Of a DNA stretch of 64,000 bases, positions 1-7,736 are shown piece after piece. Where the stretch lies: positions 1-64,000 of the forward strand of contig DASVQF010000008.1 in the NCBI GenBank assembly GCA_036389315.1, given 5' to 3'. The stretch is from DASQYE01 sp036389315. GTDB lineage: Bacteria; Acidobacteriota; Blastocatellia; Pyrinomonadales; Pyrinomonadaceae. Numbering within the stretch: position 1 is the stretch's first letter; every line of letters begins with the position of its first letter. The notes beneath the pieces were generated by a model. The model had not been told where the DNA came from. It saw only the letters and a program-made list of their open reading frames with translations, and searched no databases. The position numbers were made by a program, and so were the translations under genes.

Positions 1-170
1 GGTTTTCAACCATTGAGAAGTGTCCGACCCTCTGTATAACTTTGATGACGTTGAAGCGTCCCTCAAACGCGCGCGGCACTTCGGGGAGGCGCGCCGACCG
101 GAGTATATCACCGCCCCCGCCGCCCGCCGAAAGACCCCCGCCGCGACCGCCTTTCATAACTGGCACGCGC

Positions 171-199
171 TTGCCAACGCCCACCCCTCCCTTTATAAT
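171..199 (+). promoter_or_regulatory. sigma-70 promoter of tRNA-Glu
   Basis: TTGCCA at 171-176 and a perfect TATAAT at 194-199 are separated by 17 bp. Transcription would start about 7 nt further on, just ahead of the tRNA at 213. This is the cleanest vegetative promoter in the window. The sequence upstream (1-170) holds no gene I can support; a weaker TTGAGA/TATAAC pair (13-18 and 35-40, 16 bp apart) has no evident target. Confidence 0.8.
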
Positions 200-212
200 C
201 GCCTTGCTTTTT

Positions 213-286
213 GGCGCGTTGGTGTAGTCGGCTAACACGCCGCCCTCTCAAGGCGGAGACCACGGGTTCGAGCCCCGTTAGCGCTG
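213..286 (+). tRNA. tRNA-Glu (anticodon CUC)
   Basis: The 74-nt cloverleaf has a D stem GTGT/ACAC, an anticodon stem CCGCC/GGCGG with loop CTCTCAA (anticodon CTC, Glu), and a T stem ACGGG/CCCGT with loop TTCGAGC. No CCA is encoded. The acceptor stem GGCGCGT/TAGCGCT pairs at positions 1-5 (one G-U), but the two innermost pairs are mismatched (G-A and U-U), which is unusual. The strong promoter just upstream argues that the gene is expressed. Confidence 0.85.
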
Positions 287-297
287 CTTTCCTCTCT

Positions 298-702
298 TCA
301 AGTCTCAACGACTACGGTCGAAATCCCGAGCCAGTTCCCAGTCCCCGTTCGACCGACGATATAGACGGGCATTCTTATTCTCCCGACCTTATAAACTTTC
401 AGCTCGTCAAGACTCTCTTTCAACAGCTCAAGTAGAGCGCGATACCTCCCGGCCTCGGCGCGCCCCCGCGCTGCGCGCCAGCTCTCTTCAGACATGGCGA
501 CGCCGAAGAACTCATCCGGGCTCACGATCTCGACCGCAGCATCCTCTACCTGGCCGCTCAGGCCGAGGAGAAATTGCGGAGTCACTTCCGGCAACCCTTT
601 CCAGTAAACGGTCTCGAAAGGATAATCTGACTCGCTCGTAAAAAGGAGCCCTTCGGTCAGTCGCTTCAGCTCAACTAAGATTTCCTCGTCGCTCTTCTGC
701 AT
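298..702 (-). CDS. nuiA: NuiA-type nuclease A inhibitor
   Basis: The predicted 134-aa cytoplasmic protein belongs by recognition to the nuclease A inhibitor family (Anabaena NuiA), which plugs the active site of the DRGH nuclease NucA. Shared signatures are GLLFTSESDYPFE near the N-terminus, a central acidic stretch ending in DEFF, and a C-terminal VYIVGRTGTGNWLGIST block ending in VVVET. A longer ORF begins at 744, but that ATG lies inside a terminator stem; ATG 702 has GGGAG 5-6 nt upstream and matches the family's N-terminus. It lies directly downstream of, and on the same strand as, a secreted protein with exactly the nuclease fold that NuiA inhibits, so it probably protects the producing cell. 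Confidence 0.88.
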   Translation of the reverse strand: MQKSDEEILVELKRLTEGLLFTSESDYPFETVYWKGLPEVTPQFLLGLSGQVEDAAVEIVSPDEFFGVAMSEESWRAARGRAEAGRYRALLELLKESLDELKVYKVGRIRMPVYIVGRTGTGNWLGISTVVVET

Positions 703-720
703 CCGGTCTCCCATAGAGTG

Positions 721-762
721 TGAATCAAAAAGAAGCGGCCGCAAAGAGTCTTTGCAGCCGCT
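721..762 (-). terminator. rho-independent terminator between nuclease and inhibitor
   Basis: On the minus strand a 13-position stem (AGCGGC, one mismatch, GCAAAG) closes over a 3-nt loop at 734-762 and is followed by TCTTTTTG. It ends the nuclease transcript 35 bp past its stop codon and about 20 bp before the inhibitor start. The inhibitor must therefore be expressed by read-through or from its own promoter. Confidence 0.8.
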
Positions 763-796
763 CCCTCAAGGCTCCGTGGTTGAGATTTACTTCACC

Positions 797-3700
797 TTAC
801 GGGCAGCTACTTGTGACCGTGTAGGCTACGCCGCTGTCTACGGCATTGCTGCCGCTTCCCTGATCGTGCTGAACCGAAACCTGCCGCGCCAGGGTCGTGC
901 TGTTACCGGCCGCGTCTCTGACTCTGAAGGTAATGGTGTAGACGCGACCGTTGCCGCCGCCGTTGCGATCAGCTTTGAGCTGAACGGACTTGCAATCTCC
1001 GGCGATGATTATGTCTCCGCTCGCCGGGCTGCCCTCGTCGCTCGTGACCTTCTCTATCACCACGCTGTTCAGGTTGACTCCAGCATCGCAAGAGTCGCTG
1101 GCGCTCAGCACAAGATCGGCCACGCTGATCGCGTGGTACTGCTTGTCCGGAGGCCATAGCGAGATCATCTGCCCGTTCGAGACGATGGTCGGCGCGGTCG
1201 TATCAATTATATTGACGACGACCGTGTCCGTACCTACGAGTCCGCCCGGGTCTTTGACCGTCAGGGTGATGGTGTGCTGGCCGAAGCTCAGCGTGGTGTT
1301 GAGCACAGCCGTCGTGCCGAGCACCACTGCGCCCTCCTTCCACTCGTAAGAGAGCGGCGCATCGCCGTCAAGGTCGAACGAGGCGGAGCCGTCGAGCGTC
1401 ACTGCGCCCGTGCACTCGATTGTCTGATCCGCCCCGGCGTTGGCCGTCGGCGCATCGTTGACGGGGCTGACCGTGATCGAGACCGTCGCCGCAGCACTCG
1501 TCAAAGCCGGGGACGCTCCATCGCCCGTGTCAGTGACCGTGAACTGGAAGCTGTCGGGCCCATTGTAGTTGGCCGCGGGCGTGTAAGTGAGATTAGGCGC
1601 GGTGCCGCTCAAAGTGCCGTGCGCCGGGCCCGAAGTCACCGTGTAGACGAGGCTGCCCGCAGGAGTCTCAACGTCGCTGGCCGTGAGCGTGATTGAGTTC
1701 GCAGTATCCTCAGGCGTAGTCACCGACTGCGCATTGGCGGTCGGCGCATCGTTGACCGCGTTGATCGTCACCGAGACGTTCCCCGTCGCCGTCCCTCCCT
1801 GACCGTCGCTCACCGTATAAGTGAAGCTGCCCGTGCCGTGATAGTTGGCGCTCGGCGTAAAGAGCGCCGCGCCGCTCACAATTGAGACAGACCCATTGGT
1901 CGCACCGCCGACGCTCTGAAGCGCAGGCGTTCCGCCATCCGAGTCCGAGTCGTTCGCCAAGACATCAACCGTCACCGGCTGGTCTTCGTCAGTCGTCGCG
2001 GAGTCGTCCACGGCAACCGGCCCGTCGTTGACGGAAGCGACCGTGACGTTGACGCGCGCGATGGCGCACTGAGCGGCAGAAGCGCCGTTCGTCGTGCCGT
2101 TATCGCAGACCTCATAATCGAAGTTGGCGGGCCCGTTGTAATCAGCGGCAGGCGTGTAGGTCACCTGCCCCGAGTTGAGCGCGACCGTGCCGTGCGTGTC
2201 AGGCGTTGAGATGACGTTCGTCACCGTCAATGTCTGCCCGGCCTCATTCGGGCCCGCGTTGTCGTTTGTGGTGAGATCGCTTGCGGGGAAGATTAAAGCT
2301 GTATCCTCCTGAGCATCCTTGTCGTCATTGACGGCCATGACAGCGTCGTTGACTTCCGTCACGTTGATCGAAACGGTCGCGGCGGTCGAGGTCAGATACT
2401 TATCCGCGACCGTGAACGTGAAGCTATCCGGGCCATAGTAGTTGACATCGGGCGCGTAGGTCAGGCTGTTGCCCGTGCCGCTCAAAGTGCCATGAGACGG
2501 CCCACCCGTGACGGCGTAGGTCAGCGTGTTGCCTTCGGCATCCGTGCCCGCGAGCGTGATCGCCTTTGTGCCGTCTTCGGCCACCGTGACCGCCTGCGCG
2601 TTCGCCGTCGGGCGAGTGTTGCCGTCGGCGTTCGCCTCGATCACGGCCTGAATCTCCTCCGGCACAGCGGAGAAGAAGTTATAGCCCGTCAGAGCTTCGA
2701 CCTCGTCCACGCTGACGATGTAGCTATGCCAGTCAGGGTTGATGCCCTGCGCGTTCGGCATAATCACGCCGATGGTTCTTGTCGAAGTTGTGACGCGAGC
2801 CACGTCGTCACCCGCGTCGGCCGGAAGCACGAGCAGGACTTTCCAGGTCTTTTCGGGAACGACGACGCGCCCCTGATCTACTGTCTGCGTGATGCCACCG
2901 TTGCGGCCCGCGCCGCCCTGCCCGTAGCCGCCCGAAACGATGTAGACCTCGTTGCCCTGAGAGACCAGCGCGCGCGCGAAGCTCTCCAAGCCTTCCCACG
3001 TCACCTGATTATTATCGGGCGCTTGCGGAATCATGTTCGTCATCAGGAAGGTCGCAGCGTTCTCCGTGAAGTTGAAGGTGCGATCTGCCGAAGGCGTCAT
3101 GTGGCCGCGATCAAAGCCTGTGCCGCTGAAGCTGAACTCGTTGACGTGATACCAATCGGCAGGCAACTCCGGATCGGCGCGGAAAGTGTTTGTGCGAGAC
3201 TGCGGCCCGAACCAAGAGCTATCCAAGTGCCAGCTCGTCCAGTTCGGTATCGCCTTGCTCCTGTTGTACGAGAGAGCATACTCGGGCTTCTTCATCAGGT
3301 AGTCGTTCTCGTTCGCCACGTCGAACGTCGCAGGGCTCGGAATACCCATCACCAGATGCTCGTTCGGGTCGCGGACGACACCAGCACTGCTGACGGTCGT
3401 AAACGACCAGACTTTATTGGCTAACATCTGGTCGGGCGGGTCGTTCGCATCCTGGTCGAGGACGAGGTTCGCCGTGATCGTCACGGTGCACTGCTCGCTG
3501 TTGGCGAAATTCACCGTCGGGTTCAGCGTGTAGCTGGTGGGCCCACCCGTGACGGTCGCCGCGTGCGTCCCGCTCGGGCAACTGATATTGAACCACGAGC
3601 CGGAAACATTCACGGCCTCGCTGAAGTTGACGGTGATGTTGGCGTCAACCAGGACGTTGGTCGCGTTGTTGCTCGGCGAGGTGCTGGAGACGAACGGCGC

Positions 3701-5701
3701 TATCTCGCTGCCGCCGCCACCGCCGCCGCCCGGCGACGAGCGCGGATTGGGCGCTCCGACAGTGAAGTCCGAAGCATTGTTGTTCGTGTCCACGATGCCC
3801 GAAGCATCGCTGTTTCTCAAAGCCGCCGTCGTATTTGAAAGCGAGCCGGTGGCTCCTAAACCCTCGAAGCAACTGGCCGAGCCGTAGCCGACGAAATCAA
3901 CTATATCCGGATCGTTCGGGCATGAACCGCCGAGCGAATCCTGGTTGTCAACCAGCGCGACCTTACCGTCGCTTAAGCTCATCGCGATCGTCCCCGTCGC
4001 GTTCGGCGTCGGAAGATCGACAGTGCCGCCATTTCCCTGCGCCTCTTTAATCAGGTAATACGCGCCGGGAGCAATCGAGCCGGAAAGGTCTGTCACGGCC
4101 CAAGTGCTGCCGCCGGCCGAGGCGTACTGCACAGACCAGCCGTTCAGGCTGACGGTGTTGGCCGTCGGATTGTAAAGCTCTATAAAGTCGTTCTTGTAAG
4201 TCGCACCGCTGTTTCCGCCGCCACCGTAAACCTGGCTGATGACTATGTGGTCTAGGTTCTCGGGCTGGACGTTGATCGTGATCGAGGTGGCTCCCGTGCG
4301 ATTCTGATCGTCAACGATGGTGATGGGGATGACCTTCGTGCCGGGAGTCGTGTTCGGCGCGACCGTGGCGGAGAAGCTGAAGCTACTGCCGGAGCCGAAG
4401 AACTGCTGCTGGTTGGAGCCGCCGATGAGGTTCAGGTTGCCCGTCACCGTGTAGGACTGGCTCGTCGGGTTTGCGCCCGGCGAGACGTTGACTGTCAGCA
4501 GCGTCGAATCCCCTGCCTTCACGCTGGCCGGGTTAGCCGTTCCATTGCCCGTCGGATTGGTCGAGACCAGCGGAGCGACAGGAGTAAGGGCTACGCCGCG
4601 AAAGACCTTGTTAGCCCCGGCAGACACCACCGTCGTCAAAGAACCCGAAACAGCCGCGTTATATCCTGTGTTATCCGTGAACTTGAACAGAGAGCCGTTG
4701 CCGCTCCCGCCCGTCGCGTAAAGAGTCACGGAAGAGCCCGTCACGACGCCCGTCACGCCTCTTACTACGGTGCCTGTTGAGATAGTCCCGCTGGAAACCC
4801 AAGTGCCGCCAACAAGCGAGTATTTTTGAAGCCCGCCCGCGCCGGTAGCGTTGTCGTCGGCGACATAAAGCGTGTCCACGCCCGCCACGCCCGCGTTGAG
4901 GTCGGCAAAGAAAAAGCCGTAGGGGCTGCCTGCGTTTGTCGGAAAGCCCGGCAGGTTGGTGATCGCCTGCCCGGCAGTGGTCGGCGTGCCCGTGCCGACC
5001 GTTCCGATGCGGAGCGTGCCCGACTGGGCCGAAACATACAACTGGCCGTTGTAGATATTTGTCTGCCTGAGATTGGTCGAGGTGCTGTTTAGTTGGGTCG
5101 AAGTCGTGCCGCCCAGCGTCGTGTGGCGTAGGCCAGTATTATTGCTCGCTATCCAGAGATTATTGCCATTCGTGCTGGCGGCGCTTCTCGGATTACCTGT
5201 GCTATCTGCCAGAGCCGTCGAAGTATCAATGGTTCCGTTGACATCGACGAGCCCGATCACGCGGTTAAAGGTGGAAGCAGATGATGTCGCCACACTGGCC
5301 GTCCCCGTTGGCGCATCGTAACCGGCCACAACCAGGTATCTACCGTCGTCAGAGCGCGTCAGAAGCCCCTCTGTGGTGGCCGTACCGCTGACCGTCAATC
5401 TTCTGTTTCCTGCGGCGGTCGCCGTGGGCAAAGCGATTGACTGGACAAGCGTCCCCGTCGGAGTGTACTCGTCCAGGAAAGCAGCAGTGGCAGCCGATGT
5501 CGGCGCTGCGACGCCATCGCCAACGCGGAAGATGACCAGGTTGCCCGCAGTAAATGGGGACGCGGCGTGCGCCGTCGGCACGAGCGAGACGGGGAATAAA
5601 CGCCCGAGCGGAGTCAGGGGAACGATCAGAGAGACGATCAAAAGAATGGTAATCAGTAGGGGGCGCAGGGAAGGCCGGCTATGGCTGCGGGAACTGGACA
5701 T
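797..5701 (-). CDS. giant secreted multidomain DNA/RNA non-specific endonuclease (LTD, Ig-like, DRGH nuclease, cadherin-like, PKD)
   Basis: Start ATG 5701 has GAGAGG 7 nt upstream (1634 aa); the longer reading uses a TTG inside that ribosome binding site. Domains with approximate residues: signal peptide 1-46 (cleavage after AHA); propeller-like Ser/Thr-rich region 50-370; lamin-tail (LTD) domain 485-645; Gly linker; bacterial Ig-like Big_5 domain 670-770; Endonuclease_NS domain 780-1020 with the catalytic motif FDRGHMTPSADRT (DRGH at 864-867) and the following NMIPQAPDNNQ metal-binding stretch; four cadherin-like repeats 1030-1420, each opening with a PTAN/VAVDD..EDT-type sequence; PKD domain 1420-1510; C-terminal beta domain. 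It is likely a secreted or surface nuclease for extracellular nucleic acid. No sorting signal or transmembrane C-terminus is visible. The neighbouring NuiA-like gene supports a functional nuclease. Confidence 0.88.
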   Translation of the reverse strand: MSSSRSHSRPSLRPLLITILLIVSLIVPLTPLGRLFPVSLVPTAHAASPFTAGNLVIFRVGDGVAAPTSAATAAFLDEYTPTGTLVQSIALPTATAAGNRRLTVSGTATTEGLLTRSDDGRYLVVAGYDAPTGTASVATSSASTFNRVIGLVDVNGTIDTSTALADSTGNPRSAASTNGNNLWIASNNTGLRHTTLGGTTSTQLNSTSTNLRQTNIYNGQLYVSAQSGTLRIGTVGTGTPTTAGQAITNLPGFPTNAGSPYGFFFADLNAGVAGVDTLYVADDNATGAGGLQKYSLVGGTWVSSGTISTGTVVRGVTGVVTGSSVTLYATGGSGNGSLFKFTDNTGYNAAVSGSLTTVVSAGANKVFRGVALTPVAPLVSTNPTGNGTANPASVKAGDSTLLTVNVSPGANPTSQSYTVTGNLNLIGGSNQQQFFGSGSSFSFSATVAPNTTPGTKVIPITIVDDQNRTGATSITINVQPENLDHIVISQVYGGGGNSGATYKNDFIELYNPTANTVSLNGWSVQYASAGGSTWAVTDLSGSIAPGAYYLIKEAQGNGGTVDLPTPNATGTIAMSLSDGKVALVDNQDSLGGSCPNDPDIVDFVGYGSASCFEGLGATGSLSNTTAALRNSDASGIVDTNNNASDFTVGAPNPRSSPGGGGGGGSEIAPFVSSTSPSNNATNVLVDANITVNFSEAVNVSGSWFNISCPSGTHAATVTGGPTSYTLNPTVNFANSEQCTVTITANLVLDQDANDPPDQMLANKVWSFTTVSSAGVVRDPNEHLVMGIPSPATFDVANENDYLMKKPEYALSYNRSKAIPNWTSWHLDSSWFGPQSRTNTFRADPELPADWYHVNEFSFSGTGFDRGHMTPSADRTFNFTENAATFLMTNMIPQAPDNNQVTWEGLESFARALVSQGNEVYIVSGGYGQGGAGRNGGITQTVDQGRVVVPEKTWKVLLVLPADAGDDVARVTTSTRTIGVIMPNAQGINPDWHSYIVSVDEVEALTGYNFFSAVPEEIQAVIEANADGNTRPTANAQAVTVAEDGTKAITLAGTDAEGNTLTYAVTGGPSHGTLSGTGNSLTYAPDVNYYGPDSFTFTVADKYLTSTAATVSINVTEVNDAVMAVNDDKDAQEDTALIFPASDLTTNDNAGPNEAGQTLTVTNVISTPDTHGTVALNSGQVTYTPAADYNGPANFDYEVCDNGTTNGASAAQCAIARVNVTVASVNDGPVAVDDSATTDEDQPVTVDVLANDSDSDGGTPALQSVGGATNGSVSIVSGAALFTPSANYHGTGSFTYTVSDGQGGTATGNVSVTINAVNDAPTANAQSVTTPEDTANSITLTASDVETPAGSLVYTVTSGPAHGTLSGTAPNLTYTPAANYNGPDSFQFTVTDTGDGASPALTSAAATVSITVSPVNDAPTANAGADQTIECTGAVTLDGSASFDLDGDAPLSYEWKEGAVVLGTTAVLNTTLSFGQHTITLTVKDPGGLVGTDTVVVNIIDTTAPTIVSNGQMISLWPPDKQYHAISVADLVLSASDSCDAGVNLNSVVIEKVTSDEGSPASGDIIIAGDCKSVQLKADRNGGGNGRVYTITFRVRDAAGNSTTLARQVSVQHDQGSGSNAVDSGVAYTVTSSCP

Positions 5702-5987
5702 TAAATTTCCTCTCAAAGATAGGCCCTTTTATCAAGGGCATAGTTATAGGGGGATTTCTGGCTTACACCTTCGGAAACGCACTTCGCTCTTGTGTGAGAA
5801 AGTGAATTTTGGCGAAAGATATTGTTAACGCACGAGGGTACTTGAGCGTGACCTTACGATTACTACTGACTTTTTGCTTGAGACTTTACTGCTTCTTTAA
5901 GGTTCAACGGACTACCAGGAAGAAGAACATGTAGTTTAAAGATATAACCGGCAAAAGTCAACGAAGATTCGGCTTATCTTCTTTGGT
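5702..5987. other. intergenic leader of the nuclease gene
   Basis: This AT-richer 286-bp gap holds the nuclease ribosome binding site and, just upstream of it, a small hairpin (GCCCTT at 5723-5728 with AAGGGC at 5734-5739). I see no convincing -35/-10 pair and no coding potential. Confidence 0.5.
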
Positions 5988-6359
5988 TTATTCCGTTTCG
6001 CCGCCTTCGGGCCCATAAAACATGACCCAGACGACGAGGTCATCCGTGAAATCCTCGAAGCGGTGGACTATTCCGGCGGGGACGAAGAGCAGGTCGCCGG
6101 GGCCGAAGCTCTCCCGGCTCTCGCCGTTGACGAAGAAGCCTATGCCCGTGACGACGACGTAGAGTTCGTCGCGCGTGTGCGGGGTCTGGGGGTCAGACCC
6201 GCGCGGCGCATAAATCTCTATCACCAGGCTGCCGTGTTCCAGCACGGCCGCAAAGCCCTCTCCTTTTGGCCCAGGCAGTTGGCCCAGCGCCTCGCTCACA
6301 CTGACCTTGCGCCGCTCCCTGCGCGCTCGTTTGGAATTATCCTCAAGACCTTCGCTCAC
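5988..6359 (-). CDS. small cupin-domain protein
   Basis: This 123-aa single-domain cupin starts at GTG 6359 with GGAGG 7 nt upstream. Cupin motif 1 is PHTRDELYVVV (residues 60-72), with one His rather than the canonical HxH; motif 2 is GDLLFVPAGIVHRF (87-100). Such proteins bind a metal and act as small isomerases, dioxygenases or sensors; the substrate cannot be inferred. The first 25 residues are strongly basic (KRARRERRK). It is followed on the same strand by the secreted protein at 6395 only in reverse order, so no operon is evident. Confidence 0.8.
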   Translation of the reverse strand: MSEGLEDNSKRARRERRKVSVSEALGQLPGPKGEGFAAVLEHGSLVIEIYAPRGSDPQTPHTRDELYVVVTGIGFFVNGESRESFGPGDLLFVPAGIVHRFEDFTDDLVVWVMFYGPEGGETE

Positions 6360-6394
6360 AAATCGACCTCCTCAATGAAGAGCATCAAAAATAA

Positions 6395-7402
6395 TTACGG
6401 TGAGGTTAACAAAGGTGAGACGGTTGACGACCGAAGGGGCGCGCGTCGCCAGGCCACGGCGGCGCGCTTCTCTTTCAGGATGCCGGGGGCATATTTTCTG
6501 AAAGCGCGAAGGACGAGAAGCTCTACCTGCGGCCGGTAGAGCCTGACCAAGCGGCGGCGCAGGCCGTCTCGGCCATCTTTGTTGAGCCTGTCCAGGTAAG
6601 CAGCGCCGTCCGCTTGCCTCTTCCAGTCGTTCCCAAGCTCAAGGTATTCGACGGCAAAGCTGCTGGCGACGGTTTGTATCCCGAACTCTGCGGAGACTGT
6701 GCGCGCAGTCCGGGCGAAGCCCTCAAGCTCTTCAGGCTTCCAGTCGCCTTCAGAGTCTATGATGTAGATGCCGGGCCGCCCCTCTCTTTCTATGCTTGAG
6801 AATCCGGGCCCGAGCTTTGGCGAGAGCGCGGCCAGCCGTCGCCAGAATCTTTCCAGCAGCGTGCGCTCAGATAGCTTGCGGCCCCCGCTCTCGACGACCT
6901 CAAGCGCGAAACGTTTTCCGGCCTCGCTCTTCTTTGACCCGATCACGGCCGTCTGCTGGGCCAGGTAGCCTATGATGTTCAAGGCGCGCCGTACGCTTTT
7001 GTCCGAAGCGCGCACCGTCAGTTGGGCCGACGGCACGACCGGAAAATCGTTATAGCCGCCGGGCCTGTAAGCCAATTCGATTTGCCGCGCGCCCGCTTCC
7101 CTCAAAGCTATGAGGATGATGCGGTCGAGGACATACTTCGTGATGGCCCGCCTGACGCCGTAAGGCAAACGCTCGTCGTAGAGGCTCGGGAACTTGCTGC
7201 TGTAGGGCGAAGAGTCGCCGAAGGCCAGCTCGAAGGCGAGCGTCCACCGGCCTTCTTGAGCAGGCGAAGAGGGGCCGGCCGTTGTTCGACGAAGGGTGCG
7301 ATGAGAGTTAAGGGACTCGGCATGAGCCGGAACACAAGCCGCCGCGTAGAGCAGTAGCAGGGCCAGAAAAAGTGTTGACGCCGATCTCCTCTTTGATTTC
7401 AA
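6395..7402 (-). CDS. hypothetical exported protein
   Basis: The 335-aa product has a clear signal peptide (basic KSKRR start, hydrophobic LFLALLLLYAAA, cleavage after AHA near residue 28). The start codon is TTG, with GAGG close upstream. The mature part is Arg/Glu-rich and mixed alpha/beta and has no motif I recognise. The C-terminal third, with RRLVRLYRPQVELLVLRAFR, looks amphipathic-helical. It is divergent from the FecR-domain gene across a 334-bp gap. Confidence 0.6.
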   Translation of the reverse strand: MKSKRRSASTLFLALLLLYAAACVPAHAESLNSHRTLRRTTAGPSSPAQEGRWTLAFELAFGDSSPYSSKFPSLYDERLPYGVRRAITKYVLDRIILIALREAGARQIELAYRPGGYNDFPVVPSAQLTVRASDKSVRRALNIIGYLAQQTAVIGSKKSEAGKRFALEVVESGGRKLSERTLLERFWRRLAALSPKLGPGFSSIEREGRPGIYIIDSEGDWKPEELEGFARTARTVSAEFGIQTVASSFAVEYLELGNDWKRQADGAAYLDRLNKDGRDGLRRRLVRLYRPQVELLVLRAFRKYAPGILKEKRAAVAWRRAPLRSSTVSPLLTSP

Positions 7403-7736
7403 GGGCCTCGGTATCTCTCCCTCCGGGAAGTTCCTTAAGAGACCGAAGAATCCTACACGATATAGTGCCGCTCACGCACCATCTCGCATAAGCGGCTTGC
7501 ATCCCTCACGCGCCGGGCGATTGAAAAACTGAGATAGATAAGATATTAGTGCGCCGCTGCCAAGCGCGGGCACGAGCCTTGCTCTGCCGCTGCTTCACCA
7601 AGAGGAAACACCCTCGCGCGAGTGCTTCTCCTTCGGGCGCACCTTCTCGTCTCTACGAATCTTTTCCGGTGTGTGTTCGAGGCCGAAGCCGGTCAGGCTT
7701 CTCCGTCCGATCCGATCAAAAAGGAGCATGCCCCTT
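7403..7736. other. divergent intergenic region with candidate promoter
   Basis: The region separates the minus-strand exported protein from the plus-strand FecR protein. TTGAAA at 7521-7526 and TATTAG at 7544-7549, 17 bp apart, are a plausible promoter for the FecR gene. AAGGAG at 7721-7726 is its ribosome binding site. Nothing else is recognisable. Confidence 0.4.

Noticed and set aside
20..235. 71-codon frame running into the tRNA
   Set aside because: It contains the tRNA promoter and part of the tRNA, lacks a ribosome binding site and resembles no family.
2492..3424. 310-codon frame antisense to the nuclease gene
   Set aside because: Arg/His/Val-rich shadow translation of a high-GC gene; the minus-strand product has clear domains.
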